Shown: one piece after another, positions 6,132 to 12,689 of the stretch
Position numbering within the stretch: position 1 is the stretch's first letter
Layout of the letters: each line of letters opens with the position of its first letter
Source of the DNA: a virus
Length of the DNA stretch: 41,410 nucleotides
IMG/VR virus record: IMGVR_UViG_3300005529_000018
Span: 1-41,410 of that record
Strand: one strand, 5' to 3'
The notes under the pieces: model-generated
Seen by the model: only the letters and a program-made list of their open reading frames with translations
What the model was told of the DNA's origin: nothing
The model's database searches: none
Program-made: the position numbers and the translations under genes

Positions 6132-6316
6132 GGCTTGCCTGCTTTCCGAGCTTTGAGCTTTCCTAGCTGCCAGCACAGCTCCGCGAATAGGGGGCCATTT
6201 CGTTGCCTACGAGCAATTTTGATTCGGTGCTTAAGCCGCCATTCGCGGAAAGGAGGGCGGGTGGAAGTCTGAGAGAGTCCAGTTGAGCTAGGCTGCTGCT
6301 GCTTTAGTACGGACAT
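6128..6316 (-). CDS. Small basic protein, 62 aa
   Basis: Starts MSVLKQQQPSS; the rest is strongly basic (FREWRLKHRIKIARRQRN, then LCWQLGKLKARKAGKP). It overlaps the previous gene by 29 bases and the next by ATGA. The basic helix could bind nucleic acid. No family recognised. Confidence 0.5.
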   Translation of the reverse strand: MSVLKQQQPSSTGLSQTSTRPPFREWRLKHRIKIARRQRNGPLFAELCWQLGKLKARKAGKP

Positions 6317-6626
6317 CGCGCCTCTCGACAGAGGCGATCTTGCGGACTGACTTCTTTGGAATTAGCCAGTCACCGAGGGAACCATCAAAGCGGATTTGGC
6401 AGATTGGGAATTGTTCTGCTCTCTGCTCTAGCCAGCGTTCGATCTTTCTGGCAAAGCGCGAGTCTCTGAACAGAATCTCAGCTACTTCATACGGAAGGCT
6501 CAAGCCCTTTCCAGCATTCACAACCGTTGCTAGAGCGACCTGATACCGCCCCTTGTAGTAGGGATTCGGCTCCCAATCGACTCGGCCAGCGAGGTAGGCC
6601 CTGACGCGGGCAGTAGCGTCCAACAC
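6288..6626 (-). CDS. Hypothetical early protein, 112 aa, start uncertain
   Basis: The frame opens around a GTG-TTG pair at 6629-6624 with no good Shine-Dalgarno. The product reads ARVRAYLAGRVDWEPNPYYKGRYQVALATVVNAGKGLSLPYEVAEILFRDSRFARKIERWLEQ and ends with a basic tail. The spacing of helices suggests a small globular protein. It is the second gene after the RHH regulator, separated from it by a 124-base leader that carries inverted repeats. Confidence 0.6.
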   Translation of the reverse strand: MLDATARVRAYLAGRVDWEPNPYYKGRYQVALATVVNAGKGLSLPYEVAEILFRDSRFARKIERWLEQRAEQFPICQIRFDGSLGDWLIPKKSVRKIASVERRDVRTKAAAA

Positions 6627-6697
6627 GGCGCATGTAAAACTGCCACAAAAGCGCGTCCACTTAATCCCAAAGTAACCTTAAAGATGGTACGTACTGC

Positions 6698-6710
6698 CCT
6701 GTGAATATCC
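6698..6710. repeat. 13-bp inverted repeat, inner copy (CCTGTGAATATCC)
   Basis: CCTGTGAATATCC here is the exact reverse complement of the bases at 6994-7006, so the pair flanks the RHH gene and its promoter. Next to it, CTGTT and AACAG form a small inverted repeat. This is a candidate operator. Confidence 0.5.
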
Positions 6711-6750
6711 TGTTAACGGAACAGTATCCATTATCGGACATTGCAGCTTT

Positions 6751-6918
6751 TTAGGCTACTCGGACCCCTTCAGCCTCAGCCAGCCGCTTCAGGGCCAATC
6801 GGATAACGGAGCTTTTGTTCGGAACTCCGAGCTTTTCGCACAGCGCCGACAGCAGCCGGTAATCAGCCACGTTCGGAGCCATCGTTATCGTCTTCGGCCT
6901 TGCTTTTTCCTTCGGCAT
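6751..6918 (-). CDS. Ribbon-helix-helix (CopG/Arc-type) DNA-binding protein, 55 aa
   Basis: MPKEKARPKTITMAPNVADYRLLSALCEKLGVPNKSSVIRLALKRLAEAEG: a basic arm, the strand PKTITMAPNV, helix A (ADYRLLSALCEKLG) and helix B (SSVIRLALKRLAEAE), the RHH plan at the usual length. RHH proteins bind operators as dimers and often repress their own promoter. This is the first gene of the leftward early operon. Its promoter (6930-6958) lies 11 bases from the ATG and contains two palindromes, so autoregulation is likely. There is almost no leader and no Shine-Dalgarno, so translation may be close to leaderless. Confidence 0.82.
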   Translation of the reverse strand: MPKEKARPKTITMAPNVADYRLLSALCEKLGVPNKSSVIRLALKRLAEAEGVRVA

Positions 6919-6929
6919 CGCTGGGACAC

Positions 6930-6958
6930 ACTATAGGCATTCCGCTTTAGCGAGTCAA
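6930..6958 (-). promoter_or_regulatory. Strong sigma70-type promoter of the leftward early operon
   Basis: On the minus strand TTGACT (6958-6953), a 17-bp spacer and TATAGT (6935-6930). These match the TTGACA/TATAAT consensus in five of six positions each. The ATG of the RHH gene is 11 bases past the -10 box. Confidence 0.85.
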
Positions 6959-6975
6959 GCAAAATATTATGCTTG
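6943..6975. promoter_or_regulatory. Two palindromes in the early promoter (candidate RHH operators)
   Basis: CGCT-TT-AGCG at 6943-6952 fills the spacer between the -10 and -35 boxes. CAAGCA, an 8-base AT-rich centre and TGCTTG at 6956-6975 cover the -35 edge. A third small repeat, GCTTG-CGTTT-CAAGC, overlaps the far side. Binding at either would block RNA polymerase. Confidence 0.55.
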
Positions 6976-6993
6976 CGTTTCAAGCAGATGGCG

Positions 6994-7006
6994 GGATATT
7001 CACAGG
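6994..7006. repeat. 13-bp inverted repeat, outer copy (GGATATTCACAGG)
   Basis: Exact inverted copy of 6698-6710, 283 bases away on the other side of the RHH gene. The two could be joined by looping of a bound repressor. Confidence 0.5.
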
Positions 7007-7212
7007 AGAGCCGTAAACACAGCTCCCCCATGCGCTCTGGCAGTTCCCTTCTCCTTGTAAGTGATTTTCCTTATTCGGGAATCAGGAGAGTAAATTGCGG
7101 AAATGGGCCTGTCGAGATTACGACCGAACAACGAAAGGAAACCGCAAGGTCACTAAAGGGAATGGCCGTTAGGACATGTACTCGGCGGTTTTAGGAGGGA
7201 CAGGGCGAAAGG
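7007..7212. other. Boundary between late and early operons, no convincing gene
   Basis: Beyond the end of the lysis lipoprotein gene and before the early promoter region I see no ORF with a ribosome site. A plus-strand frame (TTG at 6973 to 7194) is open, but it starts inside the operator region, has no Shine-Dalgarno and reads as low-quality basic sequence. GACATGTAC-type words recur at about 7164 and 7212. No clear terminator for the late operon is visible. Confidence 0.4.
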
Positions 7213-7509
7213 TCATGTACCTGGAGGGTAGGAAACGCAGGCGAAGCGAATCTTGACCTTATTGCAGACGGCTTGGTTCGGCCCGATCTCGACGCACTTG
7301 TCTGCAAAATCCGTGACGGTCAGTTCATGCAAACATCGCAGGGGAATGACGGCTTGAGGCTTTTTGTGGGCAGCGCAGCCGAGTAGTGCTAGGATCAGGA
7401 TGCTGGCAGCGGCACTCACGCGGAGTGTGGAGACGGACTGCGCAAGTCCCCCTCGAAAAATCTTGACCCTATGGCTTGCGGGGCGCGGCTGGCTAATCCA
7501 GTCTGTCAA
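7213..7509 (-). CDS. Lipoprotein of the lysis cassette (possible o-spanin/Rz1-like)
   Basis: The C-terminal part is VSAAASILILALLGCAAHKKPQ, a signal with lipobox LLGC, followed by about 60 residues with four Cys (PLRCLHELTV, DKCVEIG, AVCNKV, RFACVSY). It is the last gene of the late operon, after endolysin, holin and a small TM protein, where outer-membrane spanins are often found. The start is uncertain: TTG at 7509 gives TTGA coupling with the 30-aa gene but adds a long pre-signal, while GTG at 7419 would give a compact lipoprotein but lacks a ribosome site. The Cys-rich mature part is unlike the proline-rich Rz1, so spanin function is only suggested by place and lipobox. Confidence 0.6.
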   Translation of the reverse strand: MTDWISQPRPASHRVKIFRGGLAQSVSTLRVSAAASILILALLGCAAHKKPQAVIPLRCLHELTVTDFADKCVEIGPNQAVCNKVKIRFACVSYPPGT

Positions 7510-7598
7510 CAGAGTTCGTCCGAATCGTATGGATCGGCCCAATCGTCAATCTCCCAATCCCAGAGTCCGAGGAAATCGCCCCACCAGAGGAACGGCAT
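7506..7598 (-). CDS. Predicted 30-aa Trp/Asp-rich peptide
   Basis: The ATG overlaps the TAA of the upstream gene (TAATG), and the TGA overlaps a TTG start of the lipoprotein gene. The peptide (MPFLWWGDFLGLWDWEIDD, then WADPYDSDELC) is unusually rich in Trp and Asp. Evidence is tiling alone. Confidence 0.4.
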   Translation of the reverse strand: MPFLWWGDFLGLWDWEIDDWADPYDSDELC

Positions 7599-7753
7599 TA
7601 GACTTTGGACCGAACCTTGGACTTCAACGTTGCGATCTCACGCTTGGCCTTATCTAATTCAACTTGAGCGTCAGTCTTGAGTGTCTGCCCGAATACCAGG
7701 CCGAGCACGAAACCTGCGATTGCGCTGATTACTACTGCGTAGAAGATGTGCAT
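7598..7753 (-). CDS. Small membrane protein of the lysis cassette, 51 aa
   Basis: Start at the ATG at 7753 with AGGAG eight bases upstream. MHIFYAVVISAIAGFVLGLVFGQ is a membrane segment with a glycine zipper; a charged helix follows (QVELDKAKREIATLKSKVRSKV), predicted coiled coil. N-in/C-out with a periplasmic helix is the plan of an inner-membrane spanin or a small antiholin, although 51 residues is short for Rz. Confidence 0.62.
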   Translation of the reverse strand: MHIFYAVVISAIAGFVLGLVFGQTLKTDAQVELDKAKREIATLKSKVRSKV

Positions 7754-7761
7754 AGAGTCTC

Positions 7762-8307
7762 CTATTTGCTGAGATTGTCGATTGTCTCGTCTTTCGCTTT
7801 GCTGCCGAGACTTGAGCCTAAGAAGTAAGCGATGGCCTGCTTTGCTTCTGAGATTGCGTATCCGAGTACGGTTCCTATAGTCCCCGCTTGAGCGACCGTC
7901 GCATTCGGCGCATGGCCGGTGAGAACGTACCAGCACATTCCCATCGTTGAACCAACAATGAGATAGGCCAGTCTTTCAGGAGTCTTGTCTCTTACTGCGA
8001 TTTCCCGCGCTCTCGCATTGGCTGTGTCTGCGTAGGCAGCATTTGTGAGGTCTTCGATATGCTGGAATCCCGCCTTCTGCATGTTGAGCGAGTATTCCTG
8101 ATCGGCTGCGCGAATTGAGGCTAATTGCTCTGGAGTCGCACCAGCTACGGCATTGGTAATCTCATCAAGGTCTGGCTTTAAATCAGGCTTACCAACAATC
8201 TCTCCAATCTTCGCAGCAGCCTGTCCTAATGGCCCAGGTAACAGCGTCGAAGCTCCGGCGAATAACCACGGAGCTACAGCCTTGAAGATTCCTTTAGCGT
8301 TCGCCAT
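7762..8307 (-). CDS. Holin, 3-TM type
   Basis: 181 codons from the ATG at 8307 (GGGAGAG upstream). N-terminal MANAKGIFKAVAPWLFAGASTLLPGPLGQAAAKIGEIVG, a central helical stretch (DLDEITNAVAGATPEQLASIRAADQEY), ARAREIAVRDKTPERLAYLIVGSTMGMCWYVL, then VAQAGTIGTVLGYAISEAKQAIAYFLGSSLGSKAKDETI. The long amphipathic middle and the 'RDKTPERLAYLIV ... GYAISEAKQAIAYFLGSSxGSKAKDE' end are those of the phage/GTA Holin_3TM family. It makes the membrane lesion that lets the endolysin out, and lies two genes after the endolysin. Confidence 0.82.
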   Translation of the reverse strand: MANAKGIFKAVAPWLFAGASTLLPGPLGQAAAKIGEIVGKPDLKPDLDEITNAVAGATPEQLASIRAADQEYSLNMQKAGFQHIEDLTNAAYADTANARAREIAVRDKTPERLAYLIVGSTMGMCWYVLTGHAPNATVAQAGTIGTVLGYAISEAKQAIAYFLGSSLGSKAKDETIDNLSK

Positions 8308-8485
8308 GTTCACTCTCCCACTTTGCCAGTTGGATTAACACAAGAGCCTGAGTTGCTATGTCTGCCGAAGTAAGACACCTGATACAGATAGCCTCATCAT
8401 CACAATTGCATTCTTTGGGAAACTGGCAGATGTAGTGTCTATTGCAGATGGGGCAGCGATGCTTGATTGCCCGTATGAGGCACAC
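8294..8485 (-). CDS. Small zinc-binding protein, 63 aa
   Basis: GTG start directly after the endolysin stop (TAAGTG). Eight cysteines: CLIRAIKHRCPICNRHYICQFPKECNCDD, then CIRCL. The order fits one or two zinc knuckles. A zinc protein within the lysis block is odd; it could be structural or regulatory. It overlaps the holin start by 14 bases. Confidence 0.58.
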   Translation of the reverse strand: MCLIRAIKHRCPICNRHYICQFPKECNCDDEAICIRCLTSADIATQALVLIQLAKWESEHGER

Positions 8486-8914
8486 TTAGTAATACTTGTT
8501 CACTCGGTCTAAGACCTGCTGCGGATAGGCCGGATTGCCGCCACCATTCCACAAGAGCAGAGCTTTAGTTACATCCGAACCAGCAGCGTCTATCTTTCGA
8601 GCGAAGTGCTTGCAGCCCCAATCGAGGCCTACGAACGGATCACAAAGAGAGGCCATCTTGTCGTGAAACCCTAAGTCTCTCGCACATTGGCCCATCAGTT
8701 GCATCAATCCCCACGAGAACGAACGTGCAACAATCTCCGTCTGATTCGTGAGGCCGAGAGGCTCAACGTACCGCTTCTGAAACGCAGGTTCATAACGAAT
8801 CGCCCACGGTTGCCAGTCTGATTCCTGTTCTACGACTGCACAGATAAGAGCGGGATCGAGAACATGCTTTCGGGCAGTTTCTTTGGCGAGTTGAACTAAC
8901 TGAGGAAATTCCAT
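8486..8914 (-). CDS. Endolysin, SLT/lysozyme-like lytic transglycosylase
   Basis: 142 codons from the ATG at 8914, which forms TGATG with the preceding gene. It follows the SLT fold: LICAVVEQESDWQPWAIRYEP carries the catalytic Glu in the QES motif (about residue 31), then SFSWGLMQLMGQCARDLGF, then LDWGCKHFARKI and KALLLWNGGGNPAYPQQVLDRV. No signal peptide, so release depends on the holin. The family cleaves the MurNAc-GlcNAc glycan bond of peptidoglycan. Confidence 0.88.
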   Translation of the reverse strand: MEFPQLVQLAKETARKHVLDPALICAVVEQESDWQPWAIRYEPAFQKRYVEPLGLTNQTEIVARSFSWGLMQLMGQCARDLGFHDKMASLCDPFVGLDWGCKHFARKIDAAGSDVTKALLLWNGGGNPAYPQQVLDRVNKYY

Positions 8915-9129
8915 CAATGTGAGCTCCCTGCTGCTGCCCCATTCGTCCGCTCAATCTTCCCTGGTGCGTATTCTGGCGGGTAAATGATCGTTCCATTCAC
9001 ATGTCGGTGTGGCGGGTAGTCTCGCTTAATCGAATCGTCACGGTTTAAACGGCGGATCACTTGCCATGCGACTAGGATGTAAACCCCTAATTCGCCCGAA
9101 TGAAGCAAATGGTCAATGATGGGACTCAT
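8914..9129 (-). CDS. Small protein before the endolysin, possible membrane segment
   Basis: 71 codons. HSGELGVYILVAWQVIRRL (residues about 11-28) could be a short membrane helix, followed by a basic hydrophilic region (NRDDSIKRDYPPHRHVNGTIIYPPEY). It overlaps the endolysin start. No Shine-Dalgarno is visible before the ATG at 9129. A second holin/antiholin role is possible by position. Confidence 0.55.
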   Translation of the reverse strand: MSPIIDHLLHSGELGVYILVAWQVIRRLNRDDSIKRDYPPHRHVNGTIIYPPEYAPGKIERTNGAAAGSSH

Positions 9130-9159
9130 GTTGTGTTTTGGGAAAATTCAGACGGGATT

Positions 9160-9168
9160 TGCTACAAT
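9160..9168 (+). promoter_or_regulatory. Extended -10 promoter of the lipoprotein moron
   Basis: Plus-strand TTTGCTACAAT ends at 9168 and carries a TGn extension and TACAAT. The -35 is poor (TTGGGA at 9138-9143, 19-bp spacer). The same TTTGnTACAAT word appears before the plus-strand operon at 31777. Confidence 0.6.
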
Positions 9169-9237
9169 TACTGCGCTCCGAGCGCCTGTTCTCAGCAGAC
9201 GCCCGGGGCTAACCAATCGACTCAATGGAGGAGTCTC

Positions 9238-9690
9238 ATGGCTACCAAGCATTTTCTCACTATCGCTGTTCTCTCGCTTTTCCTTACAGCTTGCGGCGGA
9301 TCGTCGGCTGATTCCAATGGCATCGTTTCTGCCGTTCATGCTGCCAGTCCGCAGAACATTCATAAAGCGTTCGTCGGCCAAGTCGGGCCAATTCCCGATA
9401 CGGTCATGGCTACACCTACGACTGACGGCGATTACCGCATGGTTGTTTATCTGACTGCGGGAGCAGGAACCATCACCAATGAAATTGATGTGAACACAGT
9501 CTGGACGGACACAAGAGGAACTTTCGTTGAGCCTGCGAGCTGGCAACAGACTTCTGCTCCGTCCCCTCAGCATCGCGTCTTGATGTTTGCCTTTCATGCT
9601 GTTGCTGGGCAGCCAATCAAGATCACCGGGGACGGAACGACTAACACGACATTCCAATACGACTGCTTTGTCACTCTTGAGCAGCTTTAG
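9238..9690 (+). CDS. Lipoprotein moron on the opposite strand
   Basis: 150 codons from the ATG at 9238 with GGAGGAG seven bases upstream. MATKHFLTIAVLSLFLTACGG is a signal peptide with LTAC lipobox and lipidated Cys19. The mature protein begins with a flexible GSSADSNG region and then a beta-rich domain of about 115 residues (FVGQVGPIPDTVMATP, YRMVVYLTAGAGTITNEIDVNTVWTD, PSPQHRVLMFAFHAVAGQPIKI, TNTTFQYDCFVTLEQL). It is read against the late operon between the tail fibre and the endolysin, with its own promoter and terminator. Phage-coded surface lipoproteins expressed this way often alter adsorption or superinfection; that is family-level expectation, not shown here. Confidence 0.82.
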   Translation: MATKHFLTIAVLSLFLTACGGSSADSNGIVSAVHAASPQNIHKAFVGQVGPIPDTVMATPTTDGDYRMVVYLTAGAGTITNEIDVNTVWTDTRGTFVEPASWQQTSAPSPQHRVLMFAFHAVAGQPIKITGDGTTNTTFQYDCFVTLEQL

Positions 9691-9802
9691 GCTCTGACTG
9701 CTTTTGAAGGTCTGCGATTTGCTGTTGCAGACCTTTTATTGCCTCGTTCTTTGCATCGCACTGTGCTAGCAAAAAGCTGATGATTTGTTCTCTCTCTGGC
9801 AT
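9671..9802 (-). CDS. Small coiled-coil protein, 43 aa
   Basis: ATG at 9802 with AGAGGA upstream, nine bases after the tail-fibre stop. The product is one helix (MPEREQIISFLLAQCDAKNEAIKG, then LQQQIADLQKQSEPKAAQE) with heptad spacing. Its 3' end overlaps the convergent lipoprotein gene by 20 bases, and its DNA also forms the stem of that gene's terminator. It could be a fibre-associated chaperone or capping helix, by position only. Confidence 0.6.
   Translation of the reverse strand: MPEREQIISFLLAQCDAKNEAIKGLQQQIADLQKQSEPKAAQE
9707..9737 (+). terminator. Rho-independent terminator of the lipoprotein moron
   Basis: On the plus strand AAGGTCTGC (9707-9715) pairs exactly with GCAGACCTT (9727-9735), 9 bp, 11-base loop, followed by TTTTATT. 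It lies 17 bases after the lipoprotein stop. Confidence 0.85.
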
Positions 9803-9811
9803 ATTTTCCTC

Positions 9812-11788
9812 TTAGCTGTTGAAGTAGGGAACCTTTTGAGCGGTCCCAGCCACATTGATTATCAAATACCCAGCAACTTGGGCGGGCACAGCTCCATTAG
9901 CTCCCGCTGTTGCTGAAGTTGCAGTAGTACTGCCCAAGCCAACCTGACTCGCGCTGACCGTTGGCGCAGCAGCAGTGAGCTTTGCCGTGTTAGCGGTTAG
10001 TCCATTGCTGATAGTAATGCCATCGGCAACAGTGATTAAGCCAGTCGCTCGATTAATGCTCAGTGGAGTGTCTTGAAATGTGCCGGCGTCGTTATAGCGG
10101 TCGAAATCAAAGTCTGAGCCGACATTGCTTCCACTCTCGGCAGTTCCATTCTTTCCGACAAGCCAACGTTGATTCCCGGTATTGGTGTATTGAATGCCTG
10201 CGAAGTTGCCACTGACTACATCAAGTCTGATTTGCTGAGCCCCGCTCGTACTGCTACAGGTGATAGGTAACGGTGAATTGGTGAAGTTGACATTCTTTGA
10301 GAATAGGGCTGATCCATCGTTGTTGATCTTCCAGGTTGTCGCAGACTGATTAGCGTTGAACCCTTGCAGTTGGACGCTAGCATTGTCCACGGTAGGAGTG
10401 AATTGCATATGGTTTGAGCTGCCTTGCAGGTAGAGCCCAACGCTGCCCCAGCCGGACAAGATCATTCCGTTTGACCATTGTCCCCCGATATTGATTGCAG
10501 TTCCGCACCTATTTGCCCCGACTGCATTCAAGTCAATTCCCAGAGAACCAGTTAGAGGCGCATCGACTCCCGAATTGTTTGTAATGTCAATTTCAAGGCC
10601 AAAGCATTGCCCTTGATTCGAGTCGACCGATGTGGCATATGTGAGGTTAAGGTTAGCGCCATATATGCCACGTTTACCTCCTGATCTGACGCCGAATACT
10701 GACAAGCCTACCCATTCGCCCGCTGAGTAAGTGTTCGGAGTGCCAGCAGTTGAAGTAGCTCGTATGCAGAGGCCTTCCTGCCCGACAAGAATTACCGCTG
10801 CACCAGAACCCCCCGTGCCTGCGTAGTTGGCTTTTAGCGTGGCGTGAGTATCATCGGTAACCGAAGCAACTTCAGCCCATTTTGTTACGCCATCGGCGGA
10901 TAGCCGAATCGAAGGACCGAAGAAATATGCGGGGTTAATTTCCGTTGTGAACTTCGTTCCTACGCCAGTCACAGCGGTTGAGCCATTAGTAAGCGTGACT
11001 GTACCTGTCAAAGCAGCCGTCGAAAACTCGCCTAGGTTCTGATTGATAGTTAGTACGGTCGGGCGAGTAGCGAGAGTTCCCGGAGGTGCATTGTTGAGAA
11101 TGTCTTGAGTCTGCCGGAAGTCCCAAATTGACTGATTGTTAGCTGGAGCATTGAAGCCGCCGAACGTCAACCCCTCAACCGCTTGAATGCGGCCAGCCGA
11201 TGAACCCAAGTCTGAAAGCGCACTGTTAATCTGAGCCCCTCCATTAGCTCCCGCAAACTGATCGGCGAACCTAACTCCATTAAGCTTTTTCGCGTTTCCT
11301 GAAAAGCCCGCATTGAACTGGATGAATCCAGTAAACGGCGTATTCCCGCCTGTCAGTTGGGCATATGTTCCATCTCCTGTAGGTGCTGAGACTACTGGTA
11401 GGGTGGTAATAGGAGTAACGGAAGAGGGATCGAGCGTGGCACCGTTTTTGGCATGAATTGATTGCCTTGGGCCTGAAACGCCTCCAGCTACAACCATCAT
11501 GTCGTAATAAACCGCAGTCGTTGAGCCCGATACGGAAATATCCCCGCCCGCTACGCCATCTGCTGCCCTAGTTGAGTAGATCGTCCCTGAGACGTTCCCA
11601 TTGGCATCTGCCGGAAGATCCACGTAGAACTGATTATTTCCGCTGAACGGGGCAAGAATCGCGGTTCCTACAATCGTCGGCTGGGATTGGCCCGTTCCTT
11701 GTAGGACAAAGCGGAGAACGGCATTATTGGCAGAACCTACAGCGGCTTCTGCTAAGGACTTTATCGACCCGGACACGTTTGTCGGCAT
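9812..11788 (-). CDS. Tail fibre / receptor-binding protein
   Basis: 658 codons. The N-terminal 110 residues (MPTNVSGSIKSLAEAAVG ... LRFVLQGTGQSQP) look like a virion-attachment domain of beta type. The rest is a long repetitive Gly/Ala/Ser/Thr/Asn-rich beta region (GTVTLTNGSTAVTGVGTKF, SADGVTKWAEVASVTDDTHATLKANYAGTG, later GMILSGWGSVGLYLQGSSN and RWLVGKNGTAESGSNVGSDFDFDRYND), typical of fibrous trimers. There is no C-terminal peptidase triad or intramolecular chaperone I can name; the end is AGYLIINVAGTAQKVPYF, a short beta domain seen at fibre tips. It probably sets host range. Transcribed with the ejection and tail genes. Confidence 0.78.
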   Translation of the reverse strand: MPTNVSGSIKSLAEAAVGSANNAVLRFVLQGTGQSQPTIVGTAILAPFSGNNQFYVDLPADANGNVSGTIYSTRAADGVAGGDISVSGSTTAVYYDMMVVAGGVSGPRQSIHAKNGATLDPSSVTPITTLPVVSAPTGDGTYAQLTGGNTPFTGFIQFNAGFSGNAKKLNGVRFADQFAGANGGAQINSALSDLGSSAGRIQAVEGLTFGGFNAPANNQSIWDFRQTQDILNNAPPGTLATRPTVLTINQNLGEFSTAALTGTVTLTNGSTAVTGVGTKFTTEINPAYFFGPSIRLSADGVTKWAEVASVTDDTHATLKANYAGTGGSGAAVILVGQEGLCIRATSTAGTPNTYSAGEWVGLSVFGVRSGGKRGIYGANLNLTYATSVDSNQGQCFGLEIDITNNSGVDAPLTGSLGIDLNAVGANRCGTAINIGGQWSNGMILSGWGSVGLYLQGSSNHMQFTPTVDNASVQLQGFNANQSATTWKINNDGSALFSKNVNFTNSPLPITCSSTSGAQQIRLDVVSGNFAGIQYTNTGNQRWLVGKNGTAESGSNVGSDFDFDRYNDAGTFQDTPLSINRATGLITVADGITISNGLTANTAKLTAAAPTVSASQVGLGSTTATSATAGANGAVPAQVAGYLIINVAGTAQKVPYFNS

Positions 11789-11805
11789 TCGCTTTTTATT
11801 CCGTC

Positions 11806-11834
11806 TTGTGTGATTTGAAGAGGCGGGTTAGAGT
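11806..11834 (+). promoter_or_regulatory. Promoter of the leaderless plus-strand pair
   Basis: TTGTGT (11806-11811), 17-bp spacer, TAGAGT (11829-11834), only nine bases before the ATG at 11844. Transcription would start at or next to the A of the ATG, giving leaderless mRNA. Confidence 0.5.
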
Positions 11835-11843
11835 GTTCGCCCT

Positions 11844-12059
11844 ATGAAACGTATTGCTGTTCAGCTCGGCTTAGTTGCGCTCGGATTCATGCTTGGTTCT
11901 GCAGTCTTAGGCCGCGCCCAAAGTCCAGCAGAACCAGTGGGTACGTACCAAATAACCGCCGTCCATGGCTCGCAGTTCGATACGATTTACAGGGTAGATA
12001 CCCAAACAGGGACTGTTTGCGAGGTTCGAATGATCGGCGGAAGGGGATCATGCCAGTGA
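11844..12059 (+). CDS. Exported small protein (moron), 71 aa
   Basis: MKRIAVQLGLVALGFMLGSAVLGRAQSPAEP is a good type I signal peptide with cleavage likely after GRAQ or nearby. The mature 45 residues (VGTYQITAVHGSQFDTIYRVDTQTGTVCEVRMIGGRGSC) form a small beta unit with two Cys, perhaps one disulphide. It lies on the plus strand against the late genes and is followed by a membrane-protein gene overlapping by 10 bases. No Shine-Dalgarno is seen; see the promoter at 11806. Function unknown; a periplasmic effector in the infected host is plausible. Confidence 0.68.
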   Translation: MKRIAVQLGLVALGFMLGSAVLGRAQSPAEPVGTYQITAVHGSQFDTIYRVDTQTGTVCEVRMIGGRGSCQ

Positions 12060-12208
12060 AACTCTCAACGATTCTTTGGATGATAGCGGCTGCACTAGTC
12101 TTTGCGTTCGCCAGAACCACAACGTTCGACGTGATCGCGGCAATAGTGCTGCTTGGAATGTGGCTTACTCGCCAGTCTTTGAAGCGAGATGAAAAATCTT
12201 TGCAATAG
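12050..12208 (+). CDS. Small membrane protein (moron), 52 aa
   Basis: ATG at 12050, ten bases inside the preceding gene. MPVKLSTILWMIAAALVFAFARTTTFDVIAAIVLLGMWLTRQSLKRDEKSLQ: two membrane segments (about 7-22 and 27-41) and a basic cytoplasmic end. Its 3' 44 bases overlap, in antisense, the end of the ejection-protein gene at 12165-12689. Two small envelope proteins on one short transcript suggest a paired role at the inner membrane. Confidence 0.65.
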   Translation: MPVKLSTILWMIAAALVFAFARTTTFDVIAAIVLLGMWLTRQSLKRDEKSLQ

Positions 12209-12689
12209 ATTTCGGCGCTAAGTCCTTCGTCACTTCGTACAACACGTAAGCCTTTATGGGATTCGCAGCCGCCCAATCGTAAGCACCTTTCAGTATCCCC
12301 GGCAATCCTCCAATAGCGTCCAGAGCTGCCTTACTTCCGGCAGCAATTCCCGCCCCTTCGGTTGCTGGGACATTGATTGCAGCCGCTCCTGTAGCTCCGA
12401 TTAGCGGAGCAGCCGCTAGGACCGTAGCAAGTTTGCCGGGAGCAGTTTTTAGCTCGTCGTTAATATCTTGCTGAGTTGTTTTCTTCCCCTGTTCGATTGC
12501 ACGGTTCATCGTGTCTTCAAAAGATTCGCCTTCTTTTGGGACGATGATAGTCTTACCGATGTCGTTAGTCTCTTGGCCGGAAGTGTCTTGCGCTGGTTGC
12601 TGGCCTTCAACCGTGTATCCAGCAGGCAGCGAGCTTTGCGGCTGCTCAATTGTGTATCCCGGTGGAGGCGTTATTGCGCTGGTTGCCAA
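12165..12689 (-). CDS. Virion internal/ejection protein with PxGYxxE repeats
   Basis: 174 codons. The N-terminus carries two copies of a Pro-Gly-Tyr motif (PPPGYTIEQPQSS, LPAGYTVEGQQPA), the short repeated signature found at the ends of podovirus internal virion and ejection proteins. A linker and an Ala/Gly-rich hydrophobic half (ATVLAAAPLIGATGAAAINVP, GLPGILKGAYDWAAANPIKAYVLYEV) follow, which could cross a membrane. It is directly downstream of the 582-codon ejection protein. By analogy it leaves the virion with the DNA and helps form the trans-envelope channel. Confidence 0.65.
   Translation of the reverse strand: MATSAITPPPGYTIEQPQSSLPAGYTVEGQQPAQDTSGQETNDIGKTIIVPKEGESFEDTMNRAIEQGKKTTQQDINDELKTAPGKLATVLAAAPLIGATGAAAINVPATEGAGIAAGSKAALDAIGGLPGILKGAYDWAAANPIKAYVLYEVTKDLAPKSIAKIFHLASKTGE

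Noticed and set aside
6973-7194. Plus-strand 73-codon ORF divergent from the early promoter
   Set aside because: TTG start in the operator region, no Shine-Dalgarno, no domain-like pattern.
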